DNA of 64,000 bases from Eutreptiella sp. 'Long Island Sound 2002' (GCA_964036045.1 OZ038381.1:122519708-122583707); one strand, 5' to 3'. Positions 1-12,070 are shown, counted from the stretch's first letter. Numbers and translations are program-made. The notes: a model not told the origin generated them from the sequence alone.

Positions 1-3000
1 TAGGCTGTGCGCATGTCTTTGCTGCCCGGTAGAGTGTGTCCCGCTGTTCGTGCCGTCTGTGTGAGGTACTGGTGGAAGAGGCGGTATTGTGGCCATTCGG
101 GAAGCTGTAGAAAGGGGGTGTGGTGTGCCCCGCTGTGGTGCAGGACTCGCATTTGGGAGAGGGTGACGTGTACTACGGTGATGGAGGCCCCGACAAGGTC
201 TATGGTGTGGATGGTGCCCTTGGGGTGGTGGTGGAGGTCCCCGCAGAGGACCGCTAGTGGCCCTTTCTCTGGGCACGTGTGGTTGGTGAGTATGGCGTGG
301 TGTGGGGATGGGAGCAGAAGCTGCAGGTGGCTCCACAGGCGGGTGTTCATGTTGGTGGGCATGCCCGTCTGGTGGAGTACCCAGCGCGGGCATGTGTTGC
401 GGGCCCGTTGTGCGGCTTGGAGGCGGATGGCGGTGACCTCGCGGACCTCCGGTGAGTGGTTGTGGGTCATGCGGTGAAGGAGGAGGGCGGTGTGTCTGGT
501 ATAGGCCGCTTTCACCTCGTCCCCTATGGCGTCTCCATAGTGGGGCCATGCCGCTCGGATGGCGCGGGTGGGTATGGAGGTGGGCCAGCCCCCGTGTGCT
601 GCCCATGCTTTGGTCACGGCGCGTGTGGCCGGCTGGAGGGCGGTGGTGGGGTGTGTTAGGTGGAGTGCTTGGAAGCCTATGGAGGCGTTCAAGACCCCGG
701 TGAGGTAGTACGCCAGGCTCTGGTTGGACAGGGAGAGGGCCTTGGTGGTCGGGGACGCATATCTGGGGAGATGGGCGAGGTGTGACTGCAGCTTGGGAGG
801 GAGGGTGGCGTCTTCAGGGTTGGCGGCCTGGACTACCCCCAGGTGGGTGGTGGTCGTCACGACTTGCATGGCGGGCCCTTGTGGCCCTAGGGTGGGAGGT
901 GTGGCAGACCCCTTGATCATGGCCACTGACTTTGTGGGGTGGACGATGAGGTTGTTGTGGGAGAGGTAGGAGACGGTCACGTCCAGTAAGTCGTTGGCCT
1001 GTTGGGTGACCGTTGGTCCGGGGTCCGGGGCATGGGGGTCGTGTGGGGTGTGCGCGACGGTGAGGTTGGTGTCGTCCGCGAAGCCGACCAGGGGGGAGAG
1101 GAGGGGGTAGGGTGCGTAGGCCGGGTAATCCTGCTCGATTGCGAGGGCCAGGGGGAGCGTCACTAGAAGGTACAGGAAGGGGCCCTCTGCTCCCCCTTGG
1201 GGGACCCCGCTGCCTGGCTCCAGGAAGGGGTCGAGGCCTGCTCCTGTGCGGACCGTGTATTTGCGGGTGCGGATGTAGTCGGAGGTGAAGTTTTAGATGG
1301 GGAGGCCTAGGCGTTTCCACACCGCTTCTAGAAGGAGCCAGGGGGTGTTCGGGAAGGCTCCCTTGACGTCGAGGGAGGCGATGATGAGGTCCACCGGGTC
1401 CATGTCCGCGATGGTGTCCTGGAGGAAGATGGCCTCGTGTGGGGAGCGGCCTGGGATGGCCCCCCAGAGGCTCGCTGGTATGTGGGGGTCCAGGTGGGGG
1501 CGGATGCGGCGCAGGAGGATGGTCCAGACGATTTTGACCTCCGTGACCGCACAGACTATGGGGCGCCAGTTGTCCGGGTTCGCCCAGTCCCCTTTTTTGT
1601 AGAGGGGGCGGACAACGTTTGCCCAGTCTGGTGGCAGGGGGGTCCGCCCCGTGACGATGTCCCAGAGGCGGTGGGCGAGGACGCGGAGGAGGTGGGCGGG
1701 GAGGTGGTAGTATGCCTCTGCAGGGAGGCCGTCGTAGCCTGGGGTTTTGTGTTGCCGGAGACTGTGGATGGCCTTCCGGACTTCGTCGATGGTGAAGGGG
1801 CGTTTTTCCAGGTGCCTCCTCTGGGCGTGGTTGAAAACCCGAGGCAGGCGGTCGATTTTGGCCTGGGTGTCCGGGTCCAGTGTGTCTTGGGTGGGGGTGT
1901 GTTGCCGGAGGAAGCTGTCTTGGGTGGCTTGGAGCACTGTGGCTGGGTCGTTGGTGAGGGAGCCGTCCTCCTGCCGGACCGTGGTGATGGTGCGGTGGCC
2001 GGTATCGGTCATGGCGTCGTTGAGGTGGCGGATGGCCTTGTAGGGGAGTTCGTGTTGCGCATACTGTTCGTGTTCCTGGGCGATGCGCTGTTGCCTGTGG
2101 ATGTGCCACCGCTGCAGGTCCGCCCTGATTTGGGCTATCTGTGTCCTGCAGTGGTGTATCTGGCGGCGGGTTTGGGGGGTGTCGGTGTGGAGGAGGGTCG
2201 CCAGTTGTTGCTTCGCATGCCAGAGGTCATGGAGCATGCCCCCCAGGGCCGTGGGTGGTTGGTCGTCGTCTGTGTGGGGGTGTTGCTGGAAGCCGCAGGC
2301 GACGGCGGCCGTGCGCATGGCTGTGAGTAGGTCGGTGGGGTCTGGTTGGATGCGCCGGGCGCGGTCTATGGCCCTGTGATATTGGGACCAGGCATGCTTG
2401 TCATGCAGCGGGGGCATCTTCAGGGGGGGTGGTAGGCCTTGGTCCGCATCTTCTGGGGGGCTGGGGGGAAGGTTGGGGATGGTGAGGCGGATGTGCAGGG
2501 GGCTATGGCCTGTGGGTCCCAGCGGGAGGGGTCCATATCGGGCCTCCGCTCGGATGATGGTGGTGGGGTCGCCATAGCATACGTCGATGCGGGATGGGGC
2601 GGCATCCGTTTGGTGGGGGAAGTGGGATGGTTGGCCTTCGAGGCTGGCTGTTAGGTCCACGAGCCCCAGCATTTCGATGGTGTCGCGGACTGCTTGGTCC
2701 TGGGGTGTGGCCTGTCCTCCTCGGTCCGCTTGGGTGGGGGCGGCGTTCATGTCGCCGATGATGACTGTGGGGGCGAGCATGGCCATTTGGCGGTACGCCT
2801 CGGCCAGGGCCTGGAGGAAGGGTTCCGTGGCTTCGCCGAAGGGGACGTGGGTGTTGATGACGTTGAGTTGCCATCCGTCCCCGACGACCTCATAGACACC
2901 TAGCCTCCCTGGGACGCTGAAGTGGTGGACGAGGTGGACGTGGATGCCGGTTTGGGCGTATAGGGGGGTCCCCTTGTGCCAGTAGCATTTGTACGCTTTC

Positions 3001-3239
3001 TGGTCCGGGGTATATATGGGGGTGGTTTCCGGGGGGTCGTCGCGCTGTAGGCCTTGTTCCTGGAAGGTGAGGAGGTGGGGGACCCACCCCGGCCCCTGTG
3101 CCATCCGGAGCTCTTGGAGGGCGGTTGTGGCGTCCTTGGAGTATGTGACGGCCGGGTGGTTGAGGTCGAGGAGGTTGACGGTGGCCTCGGTGGGGGCGGG
3201 CCGGGGCTGTGGAGGCTTGTGCCCTCGGCCTATGCCCCG
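1..3239 (-). pseudogene. LINE copy A endonuclease-reverse transcriptase (3' truncated by window)
   Basis: Immediately after the TGA at 3,240 the frame enters an apurinic-type endonuclease. Visible signatures are a Gln-Glu pair (TFQEQ), N-x-H-V-P-F-G, IIGDMN (about 2,740-2,765), S-R-I-D and G-H-S-P-L. A His-rich linker follows, then RT: fingers with W-R-P-I (about 1,560), SLDVKGAFPNTPW, then TAA at 1,293-1,295, then GSGVPQGGAEGPFLY and the catalytic F-A-D-D box at 1,071-1,082. The thumb and connection, including LNASIGFQALHL, continue to base 1 with no further stop. A canonical start need not be the ATG at 3,104, because endonuclease residues lie upstream of it. The TAA inside RT should kill the protein unless it is read through. 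The second copy at 31.7-34.1 kb aligns throughout. Confidence 0.85.
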
Positions 3240-5135
3240 TCAGGGAGGGGGACTGGGGGTTGGGGACTTTTTGCCGGTTTGTGGGCGTTTGGGTAGGCGC
3301 GGCGGGGGGAGGCCTTGGCTCCACTCCGGGGGGAGCTCCCCAGTGTATTTGGTGCCTGTGTGGGCCTTGTTCTCTTCGGTGCGGAGCCGGATGGGGTGGG
3401 CGCTGGTGAGTTCCAGGGTGTCGCCGAGTGGTTTGTCCGGGGCGCTGTTGCCTTGGTCTAGCTCCTTTTGGCGGTGCCAGATCACCCGGATCTGTGGCCC
3501 CCCGTTGTCCCCCGGTCCCTTGAGGCGGTACTGGATCGTGCCCTCACACCAGATCCACTCGCCTGTGTGGTCGTTGCGGAAGGGCTGTTGGACCTTCGCA
3601 CCTTTTTCAAACCCTGGGTACGTTTTTGGCGGGGGCTGTGCTGGTGGCGGGAGGGAGGATGATGAGGATGCCTGGTCCGGGTGGGGCGGTGGTAGTGGTG
3701 GGAGGGAGGATGACGAGGATGCTTGGTCTGGGTTCGTCGGGTGGGTCGGGTGGGATGCGGGGGGTCGGGAGGTTGCTGCTTTTCCGGCTTGGCTGGGGGC
3801 GGGTGCGCCCCTTTGTCGTCTCGTTCGCTTGGGTGGGACTGGAGGTGGCGGGGCTGGGGGGGCATGGGGTTGGAAGAAGGGGTGCGTTGCTTGCTGGTCT
3901 GGATCCCTCAGTGGGGGTTCTGCCGGTGTTTGCATTTTCGCTTTCGCGTGGCTGCGTATGATGTCGGCGAGCTTGCGTACGGTCTCCGGGGGATCTGTTG
4001 GCCATGGCAGTGCGGCGGGGCTGTCGTCGAAGGGGTGGTGTAGGTGGTAGTTCCTCATGGCCTTGGCCTGCCTGACCCAGGCCTCTGTGGGTTCCGGTGT
4101 GTCCGGGCCGTTGGGGGAGCCTTGAGCCCAGTAGAGTGCTGTGTGGAGGGCTTCCCAGGGGGCGCCTTTGCGGCCTGTGAGGGTGGTGGCTTGGAGGAGT
4201 CGCTGCTGGCCCCGTGGGGGGTCCTCCGGGTACATTTCCGGGGTATAGGCCTGGGCCGCCATGAGGACTCCGTGTGCCCAGTGGAGGACCCACCATTGGG
4301 TGTCCGCTTTGGGGATGTGGATGGCGGGTTGTTGGGGGGGGGTGTCCAGGGTGTCCCACGATGCAATGGCTAGTGGTATCCTGGAGGGGTGGAGGTGTGG
4401 GGGGGCCTTGCGGCTTAGGAGTTGATCGATGTGGAAGGGGGTGACGGGATCGTTGGGGCCTTGGGGCGGTGGGGGCATTGCTGGGATGGTTGTGGGGTCC
4501 CAGTGGCTTTCGTGGGCGGCGAGGGTGTACAGGGCGGCGGTGATGATGTGGTGCGCTTGGCCCTCCAGGACGATGTGGCGCTCCGTGCCGAAGTCCTTTG
4601 GTAGTTGGGCTGCGGGGTGGAGGGTGATGTGGGCCAGGGCGCGTTGGTGGGCCTTTTTTCCCCCGTCTGGGGCCTGTGTCCGTTTGTCCCCCGGGATGTG
4701 TTGGTGTTGGTGTTTTGGTGGGGGTGGTCCCAGGGCGAGGGATTCCACACCGTGGAGGGGGATGGCGTGTTCCCTGGACCTGTTGGGCAGGATGTATATG
4801 CCCGGGTCTCCCGGTACGGTGCCCAGGTACATGTTGCCCGTGATGGTGGGGGCCGGCAGCGGTTGGCGCAGGGGCGAGGTGCATGGGGTGGAGCAGGGCG
4901 GGTCATGGTGCTCACACCGGGGGTGGTCGATGCCGTACGGGGTGACGTGTACGGCGAAGGGTCCAACGGCGCGTTGGAGATTGTGGGGTTGGATGTTGTG
5001 GAGGCGCGCCACCGCCCGTGTGTGGGAGCGCCCTTCGCTGATCCATACGGCGTCTGCCCGCGACGCCGCTGGGTTCAGGCAGTACGTGGTGATGCCTGTG
5101 ATTGTGCGGTTGTGGGTGGTATCTGATACCCTGGC
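3240..5135 (-). pseudogene. LINE copy A, central module with Tudor/SH3-like domain
   Basis: This is the 5' part of the frame that later encodes endonuclease and RT; the stretch opens at 5,348 and ends at TGA 3,240-3,242. The first third has ordered sequence round an H-I-P-K ... WWVLHWAHG segment. A low-complexity middle follows with two near-identical D-Q-A-S-S-S-S-S-L-P-P repeats (3,650-3,730). The last part, about 3,390-3,610, reads G-A-K-V-Q-Q-P-F ... W-I-W-C-E-G-T-I ... I-R-V-I-W. That is the layout of Tudor/Agenet-type SH3-like domains, which often bind modified histone tails. Such a domain just before the endonuclease could help target chromatin, but this is inference from pattern only. 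After the TGA the same frame runs straight into the endonuclease. Confidence 0.55.
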
Positions 5136-7262
5136 GGGGGGGGGGCGCCGATGCGGGGGATGGTGTGGTCGTCGTGGAGGGTGCGGGCCTTGCGCCTCGC
5201 TTCGTGTCGGTGCTGGGCCTCCTGGGCGTGGGTGTGCACACCCGTGTGTTTGGGCTTCTTGTTGGGGCGGTCCGCTGTGTGGAAGGGGGTGGGCCAGGAG
5301 GGGGCGTGGTGGAGGGTGGGGTGTGGGAGGTCCCCCCGTGTTGCCCATGTGTACAGGGTGGTCGCGGCGGCCCCTTCCGCCTGTATGGTGTATCGCTCGT
5401 CGTGTCGGCGACGGGTGACGAGGACGTTGGGGGCCGTCAGCTCATACACCTGTGTGGTGTGGGGGAGGTGGCGGGTGACGGTGATCTTGGCGGCGTCGTT
5501 CTTGCGGGTGGTGGTGTGGGGGATGATGTAGTGGGTCGCCCATTCATCCCGGGGGGTGTGCTCCGTCGGGTCTAGCTTGAGCGGGGGGTGGAGCGGCTTC
5601 GGTGTTGGGGGCTTGTCTTGGCCCTTCGCGTGGGGCGCCACTTTGGTTTCGACCAGGTATTGTGGGCCCCAGGTTTCCGGGGCCCCTACCTGTGTGGCTG
5701 CCGCTGTTGCGGCTTGGAGGAGGGCGGTGGTGTATGTGTCTAGAGGGGGGGCCCCCGGTTGGGGGGTGAGGGTGTCATGGTCTTGGTACGCCCACCAAAT
5801 TGTGTAGCCTCGCCGGGTGTTGCGGTGCGGGGTTTGGGTCTGGGCTTGCTGGATGGATAGGGGAGTCTTGATTTCCTCCGCTGCTTGTGGGTTTATGGGT
5901 GTGGCGTACGCCCATACTCCCGGGGTGTGTATGCCGTGTGACGCTTGGCCTACTCCTCGTATCGGTTGTAGGGTGTGGTGGGTGCGTGTGAGCCCTAGGT
6001 GTTCTTGGAGGAGGTCCCCTCGGATGTCCTCCCATCGTTGCTGCCAGGTGTGTGTGTGGTCATTGGGGGCGGGGTAGGTGATGACGATGGCCTGCCAAGG
6101 GGTGGGGCCTGGATGCACCGTCATAGGTGCCGACGACGCTTGCGGGGGTATGTGGACGGCGTGGGCGGGGGCTGCTGTTACGGGGTCCCCTTCCGTGGGT
6201 GTGATCGTGGCATCGCCTTGGACGGTGAGGAGGAGGTGGTGGCGGTCCGTCGGTAGTGCCCCGGTGGTGGTGGGCTCTGTGATTGAGTGGAGGCGGATGG
6301 CCTGGAGGCCCGGTGTGATTTCGTCCCATCGGAGTGTGCCGTTGTGGACCGCCCATTCCCGCGGCAGGTCTCGAAACCCGTTTCGGTCTGGGGTGGTGCG
6401 GTGTTGTGGGGGGAGCTCCATTGTGGTGATGGGGTGGGTGAGGGGCTCTGTGCGGAGTTGGTCTTGTGTGGTTGATGGTGATGGTGCCTGGGGCATGTCT
6501 TCGTCCAGTTGCTGGGGGGCTTTGGCCTCCTGGAGCTCTGCACTGATGGCGGCGAAGACATCTGGGAGAGTGGGGGAGGCGGGGGGGTGGGGTGCCGGAT
6601 CGTCCCAGGTGATGTGGTATTCCTCCGGGTTCTCGGGGCTTTGCTGTACGGTGATGGTGGCTGTGGCGTCGTCTTCAGGTGTCCATCGGTGCGGATTGTG
6701 GTCGAGGGGGTGGAGGGTGACGGTGTAGCGGTGTTTCCAGCTGTGAAACGCTAGGAGGGCGTGGAGGCCGTGTCTGGTGTCCCCGGGCGGGCGGGGGTAG
6801 GTTTCGGCTGCTGCCTCCAGGAAGGCGTCCGCGGTGCCTTTCCAGGTGTCGTCCCAGAGAAGGTCTTCCTCTGTGCCCCACTCGTTGTCGTACCTTTTCT
6901 CCTGCTTCCACCCCTGGAGGGTCGCGTGGTCCTCAGGGAGGTCTCGTTGGACGGACTGGTAGTACTGCTCGGCGTCCATGGGGGCTAGGGTGCTGGCCAG
7001 CGTGGCGTAGATGTCCTTTGGGGGGGGGGGGCGGTGGGGGCGTGGCGGCGCGGCCGGGGTCGGGCTCCTCTCGCTGGTGTTCCGCGTTCCGGTCTGCGGT
7101 GGACGCGGGGGATATGGAGCGTGGTGGCATGGGGTGGTCGGGCTCTTGCGGTTCCGTGGGTTGCTGGTGGGCTTGTGGGCGCGGGGCCGTGGCTGCCAGT
7201 AGGTGTCTGATGGCCGGGAGGATGTCGAAGTCGTCTTCCCAGCAGTGGGCTGGAGCGCACGC
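5136..7262 (-). pseudogene. LINE copy A, N-terminal module of unknown function
   Basis: A 634-residue open stretch starts at ATG 6,979. It can be extended upstream in phase to about 7,020 and, after the 12-G run at 7,020-7,031, in another frame to about 7,262, where the peptide begins around CWEDDFDILPAIRHLL. At the other end it must shift at the 10-G run (5,136-5,145) to join the downstream frame; otherwise it stops at 5,075. I recognise no named domain. Two ordered patches are credible because they reappear in the purine-rich copy at 62.9-63.9 kb: one with a Y-T-I-W-W-A-Y core near 5.8 kb, and one containing PNVLVTRRRHDERYTI near 5.4 kb (compare PNIVVTKAATDGMKVHI in the other copy). A nucleic-acid-binding ORF1-type role is only a guess from its position upstream of the endonuclease. 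Confidence 0.6.
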
Positions 7263-10200
7263 CCTGTCAGGGGAAGCGGGGGGGGGCGTGTTGCGGAGCG
7301 GTGTACGATAGGGTGGGCGACGCGTGCGGGTGGTGGCGTGCTCGCTCTGCCGTTCTGTTTCCCGCAGGCCCTGACCTTGGGGGTGGTGGTGTTGGTGATG
7401 TTGGTGGTGAGGGTGGTGTGGGCGCCGGAGTGGATGATTGTGTCGGTGGCGGCGCTGTTGGCGAGGGTGGTATGGGCGTTAGAGTAGATGAAGCTGGTGC
7501 TGGGCTATGGTTGATGGTGGTTAGCTGGTGGGTCAGCTGTTGTCGCTGTCGTCGTCGCCGGTGGTGTTGGTGTCTCTGATGACGAGGTGATGGTCGGTGA
7601 GCATGGCGTGGGTGACGTATGGGCGTATGTGGTGTTGTCGGCGGTAACGTTTGTGGGCCGGATGTGGCGGTGGTGGCGAGGGTGCTGTAGTTGACGGGAG
7701 GTGTGGCCCACGTCGCCTCCGGTGGTGGAGGTGTGATGGGTGCCGTGGTGGTGTCGGCGATGCTGGGGTGCCGCGGGTGGTGTATTGGTTGTTGGTGGCG
7801 GTCATGTTCCTGGTTTGTGGGTAGTCCCTGTCTGGCGGTGGTGGTGTTGGTGGTGTCGGTGCTCGTTGAGGCCGTTGGCGACGCCGGGGGTTCCTGGTCT
7901 CGCGTGGGGTGGTGGTGGCGGTGGTGAGCGTAGGCGGTTCCATGGGCGGTGGTGCCATTGACGGCTCGGCCGGGCGTGCTGGTGCCGGTTTCGGGTGTAA
8001 GTGTGGTTCGGGGTGCGGCATTGGTGGGTGGCTTTGACGGCGGGTGGCGTGACTGGTGGGTGGCAGCGGTAGGGGGGTGTCGGTTGTTGGTGAGGCTGTC
8101 GTTGTCGGTGTTCCGGTTGGTGCCGGTGACGGTGTCGCTGGCCGTGCAGATGGTGGGGGGGACTTGTACCCAGGGGTTGCCGTGGCGTTTGGTCGACGGT
8201 GGCGCTTCCGGTGGTGTTCGTGTGAGTTGGCCGGGAGTGGTGTCGGCGTTGCTCTGGCTGGTGCCGTGTGTGCGGGCTGTGTGATTTTTGCGTCCGGGGT
8301 CAGTGGCGTTGGTGACGGTGGTGTGTTGGGGGTCGGCGCCGGTGGTGGCGGTCCGATGGTGAGGGTGCCGGGGACGTTGGGTCGGTCCGCGCTGTTGGGC
8401 CTTCTCCTCGCCATTCCTGGCGGAGCGTGCTGGCGGTGGTGTCGCTGGTGGCGAGGGTGTGGTGGTGTTGCTGTGGTGTTTTGTGCTGCTTGGGTGGGTG
8501 GTGGGGACCCCTGGTTGATGTTGACGTTACTCCGGGTGATTTCGATGCGGTGGGTGCGATGGCGTGTGGCGTTGTTGTTTCTACCCTTGGTTGGGGGCCT
8601 GGTGGGCGGCGCTGGTGGCGTTTGTTCGCCAGCCGTGGTGGCGTCCTTGGTGTTGTCGTCGATGGGGGCGCCCTAGGTGTTACTCGGTGCCGGGGTCGTG
8701 GTGGTGGTGTTAGGGGTGTTGTGGGTGACGGTACCTCGGTTCGTCGTTGGTGGGGTTGGCGGTGGTGTGTCTCGCGGTGGTCCGGTGGCGTGGGTGTTTT
8801 TGGTGTTGGTGCCGGGTGGCCTGTGTGCTGGTGTTCGGTGGTTCCGGGCGTGCCATTCGTGGCTGGTGTTTGGCTGGTCTGTGGTCCTGGTGGTGTCGGC
8901 TGTCCGTGGGTCCGTAGTGACAGGTGTTGCTGCGGTTGCGGTTTAGGGTGACCTTGCTGCGGTTGGGTGGTGGTGTCGCCGTGTTGCCGCTGTCGGTGGT
9001 GCCGGTGTTGGCGTTGGTGGGGGTGCCGCCGGGGGAGCTGTGTGTGTTGGCGTTGTAGGGTGTTGTAAGTGCTGCCCTGGCGGTGTTCTGACGGCGGAGG
9101 GACCTCGCCACTCCTGGCGGAGGTTCCCATGTGCGTCGTTGGCTGGTGGATTGGCCTTGGCCCCCTCGGTGTCCTTGCTGCCGATGGTGTCTCACCGGGA
9201 TGCGGGATGGGGGATGCTCCGGGTTGCTGTCGGTGAGGTCGCACTGCCGGTGGCGCCGTCGGTGATGCCGGTGGTGAGGTCGTTGCGGGCGTTGCCTTGG
9301 TTCACGGTGTCTCTGATGTTGTTGATGCTGCTGGTGGTTGGTGTGGGTCTGTGTGTGGGTTGTCAGTGGCTGCTGCTGGTGCTGGTGGTGGCTCTGGGTG
9401 CGGGCCGGTGGGTGGCGCGGTTGGAACGCATTGGGTGTAACTTGGCCGCTGGGTGGTTTCTTGTGTTGGTCCGTTGTTGGTTCCGGGCATCTCCGTTGGT
9501 GAGGGTGTTGTGGTGTTCGGTTTGGGTGTTGGCGGCGGTGCAGGTGTGGGTGTCGCAGTTCCTGGCCCTGGGTCTGGGCGTGGCCGTTTGGGTGTTGCTG
9601 GGTGTGGGCGTTCGCCTCTCCTGGCTGAGGGCTCGGTGGCGTTCGTTCGCCAGCCGTGCTGGCGTCCTTGGTGACGCCGTTGGTGGGGTTGCCCTAGGTG
9701 GCGGGGCCGTGGTGGTGGTGTTGGGGGCGTTGTAGGTGACGGCACCTCGGCCCGTCGTTGGTGGGGTTGGTGGTGGTGTGGATAGTGCCGTGGGTGTTGG
9801 TGGCGTTGGTGTTGCCGAAGGCGAGGGTGCCTTATGTGTTACTTGGTGGTTGGCGTGTGTCGTGGTGGTCTGTTGGCGTGGGTGTTGTCGGTGTTGGTGC
9901 TGGGCGCGGCCTGTGTTTGGGTGGTCGGCGGTTCCGGGCGTGCCACTCGTGGCTGGCCGTCGCGGTGTTGGTGACGGTGCTGGCGAGGGCGCCGCCGGTG
10001 GAGCTGTGGCCGATGTGGGCGCTGCGGGTGTTGCCCTGGTGGATGGTGGTGTTCTGACGGCGGGGCCGGGACCTCGCCACTCCTGGTGGAGGTACCCATG
10101 GGTGTCGCTGGCCTGTGTGTTGGCTCCCTTGGTGTTGTTGATGCCGATGGTGTTGTACCGGGCGGTGTTGCCGTGGCGGTTGCCGTTGACGCTCTGGTTT

Positions 10201-11159
10201 GTCGGTGCTGAGGCCGTACTGCCGGTGTCGGTGTCGGTGATGCCGGTGGTGAGGTCGTTGTGGGCGTCGCTATGGTTCTCGGCGTCTCGGACGCTGCTGA
10301 TGCTGGTGGTGGTTGGCGTGGGTCTGTGTGTGGGTGGTCAGGGGCTTGCGTTCAGGGCGGTGGTCGGTTTCTGTGGCTCTGTCTGGGGGGGTGTGCAGTA
10401 GGTGGTGTGGTCTGCTGGTGCTGCTGTTGGTGTAGGTGGCGTAGGCGTTGCTCCGGGTGGTGTCGTGGGTGAGGGTGGTGTTGGCGGCGCCGGTGGTGTG
10501 GGTGTCGCCGGGGATTGCATGGTGGTTCCGGGCGCTTGCCCTCGCTTCCCCTGGCCGGGGCTTGGTGGTTTGTTGGCTCACCGGCTGTGGTGGTTTCGGT
10601 GTCCTCCGGTGGCAGAGGTTGCTGGTGGTGACACTGATGGTGGGGTGTTGCCGGCGATGGTGTGCTTGATGCCGTTGGCTTGGGTGATGTAGGTGCTGGT
10701 ACCGGCGGTGGCATGCGTAGGTTTCGTAGGCGTTGGTGCCGGCGGTGACGGTGTTGGTGAGGGTGTTGTGCTGGCTTGATTTTTGGCGGTGTTGGTGTTT
10801 CCGATGGCGTGGATGCCGATGGCGGTGGTTCTGGGTGCGAGCCGGTGGGGGACCGGATCGGCTGGGTGCGGTCGTTGGTCAGTGTTGGGTGGCTTTTTGT
10901 GCTGGTTTGTTGTTGGTGAGGGTGTCCCATGTCCTAGTGTTTTGGTGGGTGCTGGGGTCGCTGGTGTTGCCGATGGTGCCTCCGCTGGTTTCGGGTGTGT
11001 CCGCTGGTGAGGGTGTCGTGGCGTCCGGTTTGGGCGTTGGTGGCGGTGCTGGTGTGGGTGTCGTAGTGCCCGGTCCTGGTGTTGGGCGTGGCCGTTCGGG
11101 TGTTTCTGGGTGTGGCCGTTCGCCACTCCTGGCTGCGGGCTTGGTCGGTCCTCCTTTGC
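7263..11159. repeat. GT-rich low-complexity tandem repeat region
   Basis: Nearly four kilobases are dominated by GGTG, GTTG and GTGTCG words on the plus strand. Long open frames exist on both strands, but their peptides (Val/Gly/Trp on plus, Pro/Thr/His on minus) simply follow the composition. Visible order: segments near 8.6-9.4 kb recur near 9.6-10.4 kb, and text round 9,520-9,640 recurs at about 11,030-11,140. CCACTCCTGG-type cores like those of array A already appear at about 9,107 and 10,074. I see no gene here. Confidence 0.75.
8617..10620. repeat. About 1-kb imperfect tandem repeat, two copies
   Basis: Landmarks recur in the same order and orientation. TTCGCCAGCC occurs at 8,625 and 9,646; TGTTCTGACGGCGG at 9,084 and 10,050; GATGCCGGTGGTGAGG at 9,264 and 10,239. 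Offsets of about 1,021, 966 and 975 bases show copies that differ by indels. The second copy contains a perfect 7-bp inverted repeat, CGCCAGC at 9,648-9,654 and GCTGGCG at 9,658-9,664, with a 3-base loop; the first copy has an imperfect version. Confidence 0.7.
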
Positions 11160-12070
11160 GTCTTAGCGGTCTCTGGCGGCCCTGCAGCCCCCCTGGCGGG
11201 GGGGGGTTGCTGGGTTCCTGTTGTTTGGGTTTGTGTGTGTTGCGTGTGTGGTGCGGGCGGCGCCCGCGCTTTGGTGTGTGGTGTGCGCTTGTGGGGCTCG
11301 TGTCGGTGGCGGTTGTGGGGGTGTGTGTTGTGTGCACCCTCGGGCGTGTGTGCGGTGTGTTGGTGGTGCGTTTGGGTGCCTGTCCTCGCCTTTGCGGACG
11401 TGGTTTGGCGGCCCTGTTTGGTGTGGGGGCTGTGTGTCGTGCCCCCCCCCCCCCTGTCTCGGCTGTGTGGTTCCCCGCCCCCCTTGGCTGGGGTCTGTTG
11501 GTGGTGTGTCCCCTTGCTGTCCCCTTTGCGTGCCCTCCTCCTTCTGTCTCTTTTCCGTGTCGCTTGGGGCGGTGTCGTGCCCGGGCCTTCCCGGCTGTGG
11601 TGTGTGGGGGGGGGTCCTTGTCGCCTGCTCGGGTCCCTTCCCCTGGTGTTTCCCCGTGGGGGGGCCGTTGCTTGCACTCCCCGGCAGGGTGTAACTCTGT
11701 TGTACGGATGCCGTCCATGGACCTGTTCCGTAGCCAGGTACTCCAGCCGTTCCCCACACCGGGGTTGGGTACACTGTGGGTCGCTGGGGAGTCCTTGCGG
11801 GACAGGCGCGTCTCTTGCCTGCCCCGATGGACGGTGTGCCCTACCCGCAGCCCCTCGCTGGGCCCGAACCGCAGTACGTGCCGTGGGGAGTACTCTTGGT
11901 CAGGCCCATTGGTCACCCCCCCCGGCCGGTGCCACCGCGGGCCGCTGACCAACGGTCCCGGGCGTATCCCACCTTATTGCGTGTGCTCAGGTGGGGCCGA
12001 TACGGTAACCGGGGGGGCCCCCAAACCCCTGAGGTTGGGTCCCTCGCCTGCGCCCCCCGTGGGCCCTTTT
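11160..12070 (-). repeat. Block repeated in inverted orientation at 24.4-25.3 kb
   Basis: Read on the minus strand, this stretch matches the plus strand at about 24,400-25,320. It has the same order: a segment containing a G-T-A-T-C-G-G motif near the run of Cs, a 400-bp conserved part, then a CA-rich tail (11,220-11,400 against about 25,080-25,300). In both places it lies directly 3' of a hairpin array A. Peptides in one frame of the strand opposite to the element are strikingly alike (LLPAPMD ... PYPQPL ... LVRPIGH ... RSRAY), but no domain is recognised, so DNA-level conservation is the safer reading. Confidence 0.7.

Larger units (their letters stand above)
1..7262 (-). mobile_element. 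LINE-type non-LTR retrotransposon, copy A (3' end beyond window)
   Basis: Reading the minus strand from about 7,262 to base 1 gives one long coding region: an unknown N-terminal module, a central Pro-rich part with a Tudor-like domain, an exonuclease/endonuclease/phosphatase-type endonuclease and a reverse transcriptase. From 5,348 to base 1 everything is in one frame, broken only by TGA at 3,240-3,242 and TAA at 1,293-1,295. Upstream, the frame changes only at two G homopolymers, 5,136-5,145 and 7,020-7,031. Endonuclease followed by RT, with no LTRs and no integrase, defines a LINE. The coding strand is very C-rich, so the protein is dominated by Pro, Thr, His and Gln. The copy runs off the window at base 1, so its 3' end and tail are not visible. 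Confidence 0.85.

Noticed and set aside
814-2330. Other long frames overlapping the LINE RT (431 codons minus, 297 codons plus)
   Set aside because: They are shadows: the endonuclease/RT motifs are all in the other minus-strand frame.
3900-4400. Ulp1-like reading of the WWVLHWAHG segment in the LINE central module
   Set aside because: The His-Trp pair fits, but no matching Cys or Asp motif follows at the right place, so it is left as an unknown ordered region.
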